Assembly: GCA_964607765.1 (NCBI GenBank)
Contig: CAZSNT010000156.1
Location: 1 to 23,896 of the forward strand
Length of the DNA: 23,896 nucleotides
Direction: 5' to 3'
DNA from: CAZSNT01 sp964607765
GTDB lineage: Bacteria; Verrucomicrobiota; Lentisphaeria; Oligosphaerales; JABHEG01
Made by a program: the position numbers and the translations under genes. This document shows, piece after piece, positions 1 to 7,494 of this stretch (the stretch's first letter is position 1; each line of letters begins with the position of its first letter). Under the pieces are notes generated by a model. The model worked only from the letters and a program-made list of their open reading frames with translations, was not told the DNA's origin and did not search any database.

Positions 1-44
1 AGCTCTGCGTTGGAAGCACAGCTTGTATCTGCCTCACGTAACTG

Positions 45-57
45 AGGGGTTACCCCT
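45..57. promoter_or_regulatory. Small perfect palindrome upstream of the bacteriohemerythrin gene
   Basis: The sequence AGGGGTTACCCCT is a perfect palindrome with 6-nt arms (45-50 and 52-57) around one central base. It touches the -35 box of the candidate promoter at 57-85, a place where an operator could sit. Palindromes of this size are expected several times by chance in a window this long, so the regulatory reading is only a possibility. Confidence 0.25.
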
Positions 58-85
58 TGAAGGCATCGACTTCGCCTCCTATGGT
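57..85 (+). promoter_or_regulatory. Candidate sigma70-type promoter for the bacteriohemerythrin gene
   Basis: TTGAAG (57-62) and TATGGT (80-85) are separated by exactly 17 nt, each matching the sigma70 consensus at four of six bases. Transcription would start near position 92, leaving about 45 nt of leader before the ATG at 138. That placement supports the internal ATG as the true start, because the longer reading frame would begin inside the -35 box. Confidence 0.4.
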
Positions 86-137
86 AGAGCACAGGCGACA
101 GAAGACTGACGGTGCATCTGCCTTAGGAGCCGAAGCC

Positions 138-545
138 ATGGAAAAGCTGGTGTGGACGGACGATTACAGTGTGGGGGTGGCTGAGTTCGACGAGGAGCAC
201 AAGACGCTTTTCTCGATGATCAACCGCTTGATCGAGGCGGCTGGCGCAACAACGTCGTCCGAGACCGTCTCAGAGATTCTGGACGGCATGACGGACTACG
301 CGCGCACGCATTTCCGGCATGAAGAAGAGCTGATGGAGCAGCAGGGGTTCGAGCTGCTGGCGGACCACAAAGAGCAGCACGTTGCGTTCCGCAAGAAGGT
401 CGTGGAATTCTGTTCCGCCACCATGCTGCAGGTGGAGCGTGTGCCCGAAGCGTTGCTGAATTACCTGGCCACGTGGCTGGTGGGGCACATCCTCGGCTCG
501 GACATGAAGTACCGGGATTTTTTCCGCGGTAAGGGCGTGCGGTAG
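138..545 (+). CDS. Bacteriohemerythrin (135 aa), oxygen-binding di-iron protein
   Basis: This is a single-domain hemerythrin: a four-helix bundle binding O2 at a non-haem di-iron centre, probably cytoplasmic, used for O2 storage, delivery or sensing. Counting from the chosen start, the full ligand set is visible: His21 (DEEHK), His58 and Glu62 (HFRHE), His77 and His81 (HKEQH), and His117 with Asp122 (HILGSD). The opening KLVWTDDYSVGVAEFDEEH is typical of the family, as is the length of about 135 residues. The reading frame is open upstream to a TTG at 57, but the ATG at 138 has an AGGAG ribosome site at 125-129 with an 8-nt gap and leaves no N-terminal overhang relative to the family. It stands alone, converging on the hybrid kinase at 658-3156. 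Its presence beside signalling genes fits a cell meeting variable oxygen, but no direct link is shown. Confidence 0.93.
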   Translation: MEKLVWTDDYSVGVAEFDEEHKTLFSMINRLIEAAGATTSSETVSEILDGMTDYARTHFRHEEELMEQQGFELLADHKEQHVAFRKKVVEFCSATMLQVERVPEALLNYLATWLVGHILGSDMKYRDFFRGKGVR

Positions 546-549
546 GACT

Positions 550-658
550 CGCGACCACGGAGCGTCGCGCCAGGGCGGGGCGGCCAGGCCGTAGCTCCGC
601 GCTCCGCGGCGGAGAGATCGGCTCGTGCGCTGTATCCCGCGACCGCGGAGCGTCGTGC
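550..658. repeat. GC-rich intergenic repeat cluster between convergent genes, with hairpin
   Basis: A 21-nt unit beginning CGCGACC(A/G)CGGAGCGTCG occurs twice in direct orientation, at 550-570 and 638-658, differing at two bases. Part of it also appears inverted: CGCTCCGCGG at 600-609 is the exact reverse complement of 643-652. A compact hairpin lies inside, CTCCGC (595-600) pairing with GCGGAG (609-614) over an 8-nt loop, and CGGCCAGGCCG (581-591) is an 11-nt palindrome. The cluster lies exactly where two genes converge, so it may act as a bidirectional transcription end, although no T-tract follows. It looks like a dispersed intergenic repeat rather than a gene. Confidence 0.55.
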
Positions 659-3156
659 TACGCGGGGTCGCTGCCGTTGCCCAGGAAGGACTCGAGCTCC
701 CGTTTCAGCTTCCCGGCCTTCTCGATCAGGTCGGCCAGGGCCTCGTCGACGCCTTCCGTTTCCCCGCCGCGCCCCATCTCCTGCAACACGAAGGCTGCCT
801 GCTGCGAGGTCTCGTCGCCGAAGATCGACAGGGCGCCTTTGAGCGTGTGCGCCGCGCGGCCGTAAAGCTCACAGTCGCGCTGTTCGACGGTTGTGGTCAG
901 ATCCGAGAGCATCTTCGGGTACTCGTCCAGGAACATCTGGATGATGTGCTTGAGGAATCCTTCGTTGCCACCCACTGTCTTCAGGATCGCAGCCGTGTCG
1001 ACGGCAGGGGCGGCAGGCGTTTCGGCAGGGGGAGGTCCCGCGGTTTCCGTGCTCGGCTCGCTCGCGGCAAGCACTTCCGCGATGGCTGCGACGAACTTCT
1101 CCCTGTCCAGCGGCTTGGTCACGTACTCGTCCATTCCCCCCTCGAGACAGCGTTCGCGGTCGCCCTTCATGGCGTGCGCTGTCATGGCTATGATCGGGAC
1201 GTTGTTCTCGAGGACGCCGGACTCCGGGTCCCGGATGTGGCTGACTGCCTCGAAGCCGTCCATCACTGGCATCTGGATATCCATCAGCACCACGTCGACC
1301 CGTTCCGCCTTCAGCAACTCCACCGCTTCGGCGCCATTCTCCGCGGTCAGTACCGTGTGTCCCTGGTCTCTGAGAACGTGCATGGCCAGCTCGCGGTTGA
1401 TCATGTTGTCTTCGGTGAGCAGCACGCGCAACTGCCTCGCGCCGCCGGCTGCCTCCGCGGCCGCACGGGGTTCGCTTGAGGTCGGCTGCACCACGACTGT
1501 GTCGGCTGTGTCCGCTGCTGCTGCCTCGCCACCACGCTTACGTTCCACGAGTCGCATGACCTGGGTGCCGAGCGTCAGGAGGATGGCGTCCAGCAGCTCT
1601 GACTGCTTCACCGGCTTGATCAGGTAACCCGCGAAGCCGAGCTCGCGGGCGCGCCGCGTGTCGCCCGGCCGGGAGGCGCTGGTCAGCATGATGATGTCTG
1701 CGGAGCAGAACCGCGAGTCGGTGCGCAGTTTCTCGGCCACTTCGAACCCGTCGATCTCCGGCATGTTGCAGTCGAGCAGGACGAGCGGGACGTGCTGGCC
1801 TTCCTGTGCGGCACGTTCCATCGTCACCATCGCCTGAATGCCGTCCGCCGCGGTGAGCGGCGCCATGCCCCAATTCTTCAGGGTCTCCTGCAGGATCGTG
1901 CGGTTGGTCTCATTGTCGTCGACGATCAGCGCACCCACGCCCGTGAGCTGTTCCGGAATCAGACGTGCCGCGGCCGCTTCCGTCTCGGCCTCATGACTCA
2001 ATCCCAGGTTGGCGGTGAAGTGGAACACCGTGCCCGGGCCGCCGATCTTCGCGTCGGGATTCGGGCTTTCGATCCAGAGCCGCCCGTTCATCAGATCGAT
2101 CAACTGCAGGCAGATGGCCAGCCCCAGCCCGGTGCCGCCGTACTGCCTCGTCGTGGAGGTGTCCGCCTGGGAGAACGGTTCGAGGATCTTCGCCTGTTTG
2201 TCCGGGGGCACGCCGATGCCCGTATCGCCCACGCGCACGTGCAGGGCCACGCCTTCGTCCGAACTCGAGTCCAGCTCCATGCTGACGACTATCTCGCCCT
2301 CGTCCGTGAACTTGATGGCGTTGTTCACCAGGTTCGTGATGATCTGGCGCAGGCGTCCCGGGTCGCCCAGCAGCGCGTTGGGCACTTCGGGCGCCACACG
2401 GTAGGCCAGCTCGAGTCCCTTCTGGTCCGCGCGCCCGGCGAGCGTGCGCAGCGTGTCGGCCAGGCTGTCACGCAGACGGAAATCGATGACTTCGAGCTCC
2501 ATCTTGCCTGCCTCGATCTTGGAGAAGTCCAGGATGTCGTTGAGAAGGCGCAACAGCGTGTCAGCCGACGATTGCACGGCTTCCAGGAAGTGCTGCTGTT
2601 CAGGGCTCAGATCGGTGTCCAGCGCCAGTTCGGTCATGCCGATGATGCCGTTCATCGGCGTACGGATCTCGTGGCTCATATTGGCCAGGAAATCACCTTT
2701 CGTCTTGCTGGCGACTTCGGCGGCCTCGCGCGCTTCGATCAGCTCGGCCTCCATCCGTTTGCGGTGCGTGATGTCAATGAAGTACTCGATGACCTCTCGG
2801 ACCTGGCCTTCACTGCAGGTCACCGGGTAGGCATGCACTTCGGCGTAACGTTCTTCATCGTTCAGTTGGTAAGTGTGTTCGTGAATCGTCGGCGTGCCCG
2901 TCTGCACACACGTCAATACGGGGCACTGGAAGTGGTCGGGGCTGCAGGGGAACCCCAGACGCCCTGCGAGCACGTGACACAGCATCGAGGTGTCCCCACC
3001 CCACTCCTTCGCAGCCGAGTTGGCCAGCCGCACCGTCATGGTCTTCGCATCGACAACGAAGAACGGATAGGGCAGGGAATCGAGGACATCGGTGAGAAAT
3101 TGGCTCTGTTCCGGCGTGTGACCGGTATCGTTGTCCTGGTGGTCCGCTGTGCTCAT
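658..3156 (-). CDS. Hybrid sensor histidine kinase PAS-HisKA-HATPase-REC-REC-HPt (832 aa)
   Basis: This is a soluble hybrid kinase running a complete internal phosphorelay. Residues about 20-130 form a PAS sensor. HisKA follows with His162 in NMSHEIRTPMNG, then HATPase_c with N-box Asn279, DTGIG at 311-315 and GGTGLGLAI at 340-348. Two receivers follow, with phospho-acceptors Asp462 (LLDCNMPEIDG, Lys514) and Asp626 (LMDIQMPVMDG, Lys681). A C-terminal HPt carries His770 in AAHTLKGA. No signal peptide or membrane segment is visible, so sensing is cytoplasmic. The PAS domain has an unusual cysteine set, Cys60, Cys71, Cys78 and Cys83, with CH and CP pairs, suggesting a metal or redox cofactor (inference). 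The ATG is preceded by AGGGAG with a rather long 12-nt gap. The gene is transcribed away from the regulator at 3431-4006, so the two share an upstream region. The architecture resembles BarA/TodS-type kinases. Its target is not visible. Confidence 0.93.
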   Translation of the reverse strand: MSTADHQDNDTGHTPEQSQFLTDVLDSLPYPFFVVDAKTMTVRLANSAAKEWGGDTSMLCHVLAGRLGFPCSPDHFQCPVLTCVQTGTPTIHEHTYQLNDEERYAEVHAYPVTCSEGQVREVIEYFIDITHRKRMEAELIEAREAAEVASKTKGDFLANMSHEIRTPMNGIIGMTELALDTDLSPEQQHFLEAVQSSADTLLRLLNDILDFSKIEAGKMELEVIDFRLRDSLADTLRTLAGRADQKGLELAYRVAPEVPNALLGDPGRLRQIITNLVNNAIKFTDEGEIVVSMELDSSSDEGVALHVRVGDTGIGVPPDKQAKILEPFSQADTSTTRQYGGTGLGLAICLQLIDLMNGRLWIESPNPDAKIGGPGTVFHFTANLGLSHEAETEAAAARLIPEQLTGVGALIVDDNETNRTILQETLKNWGMAPLTAADGIQAMVTMERAAQEGQHVPLVLLDCNMPEIDGFEVAEKLRTDSRFCSADIIMLTSASRPGDTRRARELGFAGYLIKPVKQSELLDAILLTLGTQVMRLVERKRGGEAAAADTADTVVVQPTSSEPRAAAEAAGGARQLRVLLTEDNMINRELAMHVLRDQGHTVLTAENGAEAVELLKAERVDVVLMDIQMPVMDGFEAVSHIRDPESGVLENNVPIIAMTAHAMKGDRERCLEGGMDEYVTKPLDREKFVAAIAEVLAASEPSTETAGPPPAETPAAPAVDTAAILKTVGGNEGFLKHIIQMFLDEYPKMLSDLTTTVEQRDCELYGRAAHTLKGALSIFGDETSQQAAFVLQEMGRGGETEGVDEALADLIEKAGKLKRELESFLGNGSDPA

Positions 3157-3183
3157 GGTATTCTGATGCTCCCTTCCCTGTGC

Positions 3184-3201
3184 GGCCGTGTCAGAACGGC
3201 C
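3184..3201. repeat. Small hairpin in the leader of the 658-3156 kinase gene
   Basis: GGCCGT (3184-3189) and ACGGCC (3196-3201) are perfect complements around a 6-nt loop, about 28 nt upstream of the kinase start codon. It could affect leader folding or be incidental. Confidence 0.25.
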
Positions 3202-3291
3202 CTTCTTCCCCGGTTCGGCTCGTACAGCGCTGCAGAGGATGCGCCCGACCGTTCACTTCGGGCCGCTCGAGTGCGCCATCGTCACCAAGGA

Positions 3292-3320
3292 ACTCTAGCT
3301 GCACAGCCGCACTGCTGCAA
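3292..3320 (-). promoter_or_regulatory. Weak candidate promoter for the 658-3156 hybrid kinase
   Basis: On the minus strand TTGCAG (3315-3320) and TAGAGT (3292-3297) are separated by 17 nt. They match the sigma70 consensus at three and four positions. The leader would be about 125 nt and would contain the hairpin at 3184-3201. This is the best-spaced pair I found in the divergent region, but it is weak and unproven. Confidence 0.22.
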
Positions 3321-3336
3321 GGCCCCGCTGCCCTGC

Positions 3337-3365
3337 TTGAATGCCGCGGCGGGCCATCCTATAGT
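3337..3365 (+). promoter_or_regulatory. Candidate sigma70-type promoter for the regulator/GAF-ATPase operon
   Basis: TTGAAT (3337-3342) and TATAGT (3360-3365) are spaced by exactly 17 nt. The -10 box matches the consensus at five of six bases and sits in a locally AT-rich stretch, unlike its surroundings. A start near 3372 would give a leader of about 60 nt before the ATG at 3431. Confidence 0.5.
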
Positions 3366-3430
3366 TTTTACACAACCATGGGGCGTTGGATTTACTGTGT
3401 TTCTGATTGATACCGACACGGAGGAATGAG

Positions 3431-4006
3431 ATGGCGTCTGATGATTCCGGGAACGGGGCTGCCTCGGAGGGCATGTTCGAGCAGGACTCACAGGAGCTGT
3501 TCGCAGCGTTTGTGTCCAAACTCAAGGACGATTTGGATGCGGCTGAGACCGGTATGGTGCTGGTCGTTGACGACTCGCCCCTGATGCGGAACCTGGTCGG
3601 CGAGTTCATCAAGCGCGCTGCGCCGCTGGTCAAGATCGTGACGAGCGAGCACGGCAAGGACGCACTCGGTAAGCTCGAGTGGATCCGACACACCACGGGC
3701 GGCGACCCGCTGCTGATCATCACTGACCTGGACATGCCGGAAATGGACGGGTGGACGTTCATCGAGGAGCTTTACAAGCAGTACAAGGCCGCCGGTAAGG
3801 ACCAGGGGATTCCGGTCATTGTGCTGTCCTCCACGGACGGCGAAAAACGCTCGCTGTTCTCGCGCAAGTCCGTGTCGGGGAGCCGTCGTGCTTACCGGCC
3901 GCTGGCGGCGGTGGCCAAGGCAACCTGTATGAACCCGGCGAATTACGACGCCATGGGTGACAAGGGGTTGGCGGCCTGGATCGAGTACTTCCTCCAGCAC
4001 GATTAA
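3431..4006 (+). CDS. Divergent CheY-like response regulator (191 aa)
   Basis: The N-terminal half is a clear receiver. Asp47-Asp48 sit in VLVVDDSPLMR, the phospho-acceptor Asp99 lies in ITDLDMPEMDGW, and Ser133 in VIVLSS takes the Thr/Ser switch position. The part after strand 4 is atypical: there is no canonical Lys-Pro pair. The nearest lysine that might serve is Lys163, about eight residues further on than expected, with Pro169 beyond it, and the remainder (residues 140-191) does not look like a standard alpha4-beta5-alpha5. There are about 40 extra residues before the receiver and no output domain. The ATG at 3431 follows GGAGG at 3420-3424 with a 6-nt gap; a longer frame from a TTG at 3407 lacks this. 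It lies 36 nt before the GAF-ATPase gene, surely in one operon, so it may regulate that motor by protein contact. It could also accept phosphate from an HPt of a neighbouring kinase. Confidence 0.8.
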   Translation: MASDDSGNGAASEGMFEQDSQELFAAFVSKLKDDLDAAETGMVLVVDDSPLMRNLVGEFIKRAAPLVKIVTSEHGKDALGKLEWIRHTTGGDPLLIITDLDMPEMDGWTFIEELYKQYKAAGKDQGIPVIVLSSTDGEKRSLFSRKSVSGSRRAYRPLAAVAKATCMNPANYDAMGDKGLAAWIEYFLQHD

Positions 4007-4042
4007 CGTTACTTGCCACTGATCGACATGAGGTGATGCGCA

Positions 4043-6361
4043 GTGAAGTTCTCGTCCGCCAGTGAGTTCTCGGGGTTCGCGGGTCAGTTCCTGGGACTGG
4101 TGTGCGCGGAGCGCCTGACGGTGTACGCGACGTCCGCTTCAGGCTCGGCTCTGGGCGTCTGGTTCGACTCCGCAGGGGACGGTTCCCGCAAAGGCGTGCC
4201 TGTTTCCTGCGACACCGTGGCGGGCTACGTGGCGCACACGCGACGCCTGGTGCGCATCGACGACCTGAAAGACACCGAGACCATGTCAGCGGTGTACCCT
4301 GAGCTGAACCTGGCCCGTGTCCAGGGAAGCGATGGGGGCAGCACCGAGTCGCTGATCGCGGCTCCCATCGTGGCCGAGGACCGTGTTCTCGGCGTGGTCG
4401 AGGTGGCGAACTGTACGCGCCTTGGCGTTGGTGAGGGCTTCTCCGAGCAGGATGCCGCTGCCGTACGTCAACTCGCGATGCACCTCGAGTCCTCGCTCCT
4501 CGCCGCCGAAGACATTCCGAGCGTGGAGGATGTCCCGGACGAGCCCGGCGTCGTGCAGCCGCCCCAGGCCGGCGCCGTACCGGTCGTTGACGAATACGAG
4601 GCGCCAAGCCACTCCGGCACGGCAACGTCGCCGTTCGAGTCGCTCGTGGAACGTGGCATCGTGAGCCGCCCCGTGTTGGAGAATTTCGGCCGTCTTGCGG
4701 CCGGCGGCCGCATGTCGGTCGGCCACCTGCTGGTGGAGCAGGCCGGCGTGCCCCTGGAAGAGGTGGGCACCTGTCTGCAAGATTACTTCGGCGTACCGTT
4801 CGTCGCCTACGATCCCGCGATCACGCTCGACTCAAAACTCCTGGACGATCTGAATCGGGAGTTTCTCGCCGGTCGGCGCTGGGTGCCGCTGAGCCGGAAC
4901 TCCACCCGCGCCGTGATCCTGGTAGATGACCCGTTCGACGAAGCGCGCATCATGGAGGCGGCACGCGTTCTCGACGTGCCGAGCTGTGACGTGCGCGTGG
5001 CTTTGGCCGAGCATATTGCCCGGTTCATCGACCCCAGGAAAGGCGCAGAACGTCCGGCTGCGAGGGTGACCCGTGAGGTGCGAGTCGAGGACCTGATGGG
5101 GGATCTGCAGGCCGAGTCCGGGTTCAGCGAATTCGCGGCCGGTGACGCTACGGAGCTGTTGGACGAGAATGCGCCGAAGATCGTGCAAGTGGTCAGCAGG
5201 CTGATTGTCGATGCGATCCGCGACAAGGCTTCCGACATCCACATCGAGCCGGGATGGGGTGAGCGGCCGGGGTTGGCGCGTGTGCGCATAGATGGGCTCT
5301 GTCACGATGTGCTCGAGATCCCGCGGGCGCACATGCGCGCCGTCCTTTCCCGGATCAAGGTCATGTCGGACCTGGACATCACGGAGCGCCGCGTGCCGCA
5401 GGACGGCAAGATGTCCGTGCGCATGGGGGAGAAGACCTACGAACTGCGTGTTGCCACCGTGCCCACTGTGTCTGGGGAGAGCGCCGTGCTGCGCATCCTG
5501 TCCGCGGGCGGCGTGCTCGCAATTGAGGAGCTGGGACTTTCCGCAGCCAACAACGAGTCACTCGCGCCGATGATCGAGCGGCCCCACGGCATCTTCCTTG
5601 TGGTCGGACCGACCGGGTCCGGCAAGACCACCACGCTGCACGCGCTGCTCGGCCACATCAACACACCGCACCGCAAGATCTGGACCGCGGAAGACCCGGT
5701 GGAGATCACGCAGCCGCGTCTGCAGCAGGTGCAGATGAACGCGAAAGTCAACATCACGTTTGCCACGGCTCTCAGGGCGTTCCTGCGTGCGGATCCCGAC
5801 GTCATCCTGATTGGTGAAATGCGGGATCAGGAGACCGCACACGCGGGCATCGAAGCGTCCCTGACCGGACATCTGGTGTTCTCTACACTGCACACCAACT
5901 CGGCGCCGGAGACCCTGACCCGACTCGTGGACATGGGCATTGACCCGATCACGTTCGCCGACGCGCTGATCGGCGTGCTGGCTCAGCGACTGATCCGCAA
6001 GCTCTGTGCCGAGTGCAAAAAGAGCTACACGCCCGATCAGCAGGAGCTGGATCTGGTGAAGAGTGCGTACGGGGCGGAGTTCCTCGATGAGCTCGGTGTC
6101 GAGCTCGACGCCCTGGAGCTGTTCCGCGCAGTGGGGTGCAAACAGTGCAGAGGCACGGGTTACCGCGGGCGCATCGGGATCCACGAGTTGCTCGTGGGCT
6201 CACAGCAGCTCAAGGAGATGATCGTGCACAAACAGCCGGCAGCCGAGATCCGGCGCGCGGCCATGGGGGAGGGAATGCGTACGCTGCGGCAGGACGGCAT
6301 TGCCAAAGCCCTGCGGGGGGACACAGACCTGCAGCAGGTCTGGGCCGCAACGGTTGACTAG
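4043..6361 (+). CDS. GspE/PulE/PilB-type assembly ATPase with N-terminal GAF domain (772 aa)
   Basis: This is a hexameric motor ATPase of the type II secretion/type IV pilus assembly family. The C-terminal ATPase has Walker A GPTGSGKTT (522-530), an Asp box around ProGlu-rich TAEDPVEI (548-555), Walker B DVILIGEMRD (586-595, Glu592) and the His box HLVFSTLHTN (610-619). A zinc-type four-cysteine module follows (Cys655, Cys658, Cys699, Cys702), as in GspE. Residues about 198-330 resemble the GspE/MshE N-terminal domain, which in MshE-type proteins can bind cyclic-di-GMP. Residues about 10-152 form a GAF sensor that is not part of ordinary GspE or PilB; a linker joins them. The GTG start at 4043 has AGGTG seven nucleotides upstream. 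No pilin, platform or secretin gene lies nearby, so the machine it drives must be encoded elsewhere. Co-transcription with the regulator at 3431 suggests signal-controlled pilus or secretion activity. The stop codon overlaps the opposing gene's. Confidence 0.9.
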   Translation: MKFSSASEFSGFAGQFLGLVCAERLTVYATSASGSALGVWFDSAGDGSRKGVPVSCDTVAGYVAHTRRLVRIDDLKDTETMSAVYPELNLARVQGSDGGSTESLIAAPIVAEDRVLGVVEVANCTRLGVGEGFSEQDAAAVRQLAMHLESSLLAAEDIPSVEDVPDEPGVVQPPQAGAVPVVDEYEAPSHSGTATSPFESLVERGIVSRPVLENFGRLAAGGRMSVGHLLVEQAGVPLEEVGTCLQDYFGVPFVAYDPAITLDSKLLDDLNREFLAGRRWVPLSRNSTRAVILVDDPFDEARIMEAARVLDVPSCDVRVALAEHIARFIDPRKGAERPAARVTREVRVEDLMGDLQAESGFSEFAAGDATELLDENAPKIVQVVSRLIVDAIRDKASDIHIEPGWGERPGLARVRIDGLCHDVLEIPRAHMRAVLSRIKVMSDLDITERRVPQDGKMSVRMGEKTYELRVATVPTVSGESAVLRILSAGGVLAIEELGLSAANNESLAPMIERPHGIFLVVGPTGSGKTTTLHALLGHINTPHRKIWTAEDPVEITQPRLQQVQMNAKVNITFATALRAFLRADPDVILIGEMRDQETAHAGIEASLTGHLVFSTLHTNSAPETLTRLVDMGIDPITFADALIGVLAQRLIRKLCAECKKSYTPDQQELDLVKSAYGAEFLDELGVELDALELFRAVGCKQCRGTGYRGRIGIHELLVGSQQLKEMIVHKQPAAEIRRAAMGEGMRTLRQDGIAKALRGDTDLQQVWAATVD
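6358..6361. other. Shared palindromic stop (CTAG) of two convergent genes
   Basis: The four bases CTAG contain TAG on both strands. They end the GAF-ATPase (+) at 6359-6361 and the REC-kinase (-) at 6358-6360. There is no intergenic space and no room for a terminator between the two coding regions, so each transcript probably runs into the antisense of the other. Confidence 0.95.
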
Positions 6362-7479
6362 GGCAGCGTGAACCAGAACGTGCTGCCTTTGCCCTCTTCA
6401 CTGTCCACACCGATTCGGCCGCCATGCGCTTCGACTGCGAGCTTGCAGAAGGTCAGTCCCAGACCGGTTGAGTACTTCCTGCCTTCCTGCCGCCCTTCCA
6501 CCTGCCCGAACTTCTCGAAAATTCGTTCCCGGTAGTCCGGTGGAATGCCCGGCCCCGTGTCGCTGACGGTCACCTTCACGCCGTCAGGCTGCGGCATGAA
6601 CTCAATGCGCACCTCGCCCTTGCGCGGCGTGAACTTGATGGCGTTGCTCACCAGATTTGCGATGATGCGGCGCGTGATCTCCCGATCACACGAGGCGTCC
6701 ACCGGTTCAGCCGGCGGCTCGTAGACGACGTTGCACTGCTTGACCAGGGAGACCAGCGATGTCAGCGCATCCGAGGCCACAGTGCGCAGGTCGACTGCCG
6801 TGCGTTCCAGCGGCATCTCGCCCGACTCCATGCGGCTGATGTCCAGCAGCGACGAGACCATCTCCTGGAGGCTGTGCCCGGAGGTCAGAGCTTCGTCGAA
6901 GTCCGTGACCAGTTGGTCGTCCAGCGTGTCGGCCAACTGCATCTTGATGATCTCCAGCATCCCGTTGATACCCATCAACGGCGAACGCATGTCGTGCACA
7001 ATCATATGGACCAGGTTGTCCCGCAGCTTCTCCAGCTCCCGCAGCTTGTCGTAGTTGTCCTGCAACTGCTGTTTCTGGGCCTCGATCTCGAGTTGCTGCT
7101 CGCGCAGCCGCAGATGCGTGGCAACGCGTGCCTCAACGACCTTGGCCTGGAACGGCTTGGTCACATAATCCACGCCGCCCACCGCGAAAGCCGTGACCTT
7201 GTCCAACGTCTCGGTCAGGGCGCTGATGAAGATGACCGGGATTTCGCGCAGCGTGGGGTCCGACTTCAGACGCCTGCACACCTCGAATCCGTCCATGTTC
7301 GGCATCATGATGTCGAGCAGGATCAGATCCGGCGGCGTGGCGCCGCGCGCGACCTTGAGCGCCAGCTTGCCGTCGGGCGCCACCTTCACCCGATACTTGT
7401 CTCGGAGAAGCCCGACCAGGATGTCCAGGTTCTGCGGCGTGTCGTCAACCGCCAGGATGGTTCTGCGATCCGTCGTCAT
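6358..7479 (-). CDS. Response regulator-histidine kinase REC-HisKA-HATPase (373 aa)
   Basis: A receiver is fused in front of a kinase core with no membrane segment, so the input is a phosphoryl group rather than a ligand. The REC domain (about 5-120) has Asp12-Asp13, phospho-acceptor Asp56 in LLDIMMPNMDG and Lys108 in YVTKPF. A coiled-coil stretch (about 120-155, rich in Gln, Glu and Leu) leads to HisKA with His162 in VHDMRSPL. HATPase_c has N-box Asn279, DTGPG (307-311) and STGLGL (337-342). The ATG at 7479 lies 15 nt after the stop of the giant kinase gene, with AGGGAT in that gap, so the two are one operon. The simplest role is a second relay step: the HPt of the giant kinase could phosphorylate Asp56 and alter activity of this kinase. 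Its own target is not visible. Identification as REC-HK is secure; the pairing is inference. Confidence 0.93.
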   Translation of the reverse strand: MTTDRRTILAVDDTPQNLDILVGLLRDKYRVKVAPDGKLALKVARGATPPDLILLDIMMPNMDGFEVCRRLKSDPTLREIPVIFISALTETLDKVTAFAVGGVDYVTKPFQAKVVEARVATHLRLREQQLEIEAQKQQLQDNYDKLRELEKLRDNLVHMIVHDMRSPLMGINGMLEIIKMQLADTLDDQLVTDFDEALTSGHSLQEMVSSLLDISRMESGEMPLERTAVDLRTVASDALTSLVSLVKQCNVVYEPPAEPVDASCDREITRRIIANLVSNAIKFTPRKGEVRIEFMPQPDGVKVTVSDTGPGIPPDYRERIFEKFGQVEGRQEGRKYSTGLGLTFCKLAVEAHGGRIGVDSEEGKGSTFWFTLP

Positions 7480-7494
7480 AGTCTGATCCCTATC

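Noticed and set aside
1..56. tRNA or other RNA gene at the left edge
   Set aside because: No cloverleaf or T-loop consensus is visible; only a short palindrome is present.
1792..3429. Long plus-strand open frame (545 codons) opposite the hybrid kinase
   Set aside because: It is antisense to a complete, motif-rich kinase. Its translation is rich in His, Arg and Gln with no domain, as expected from the complement of GC-rich coding DNA.
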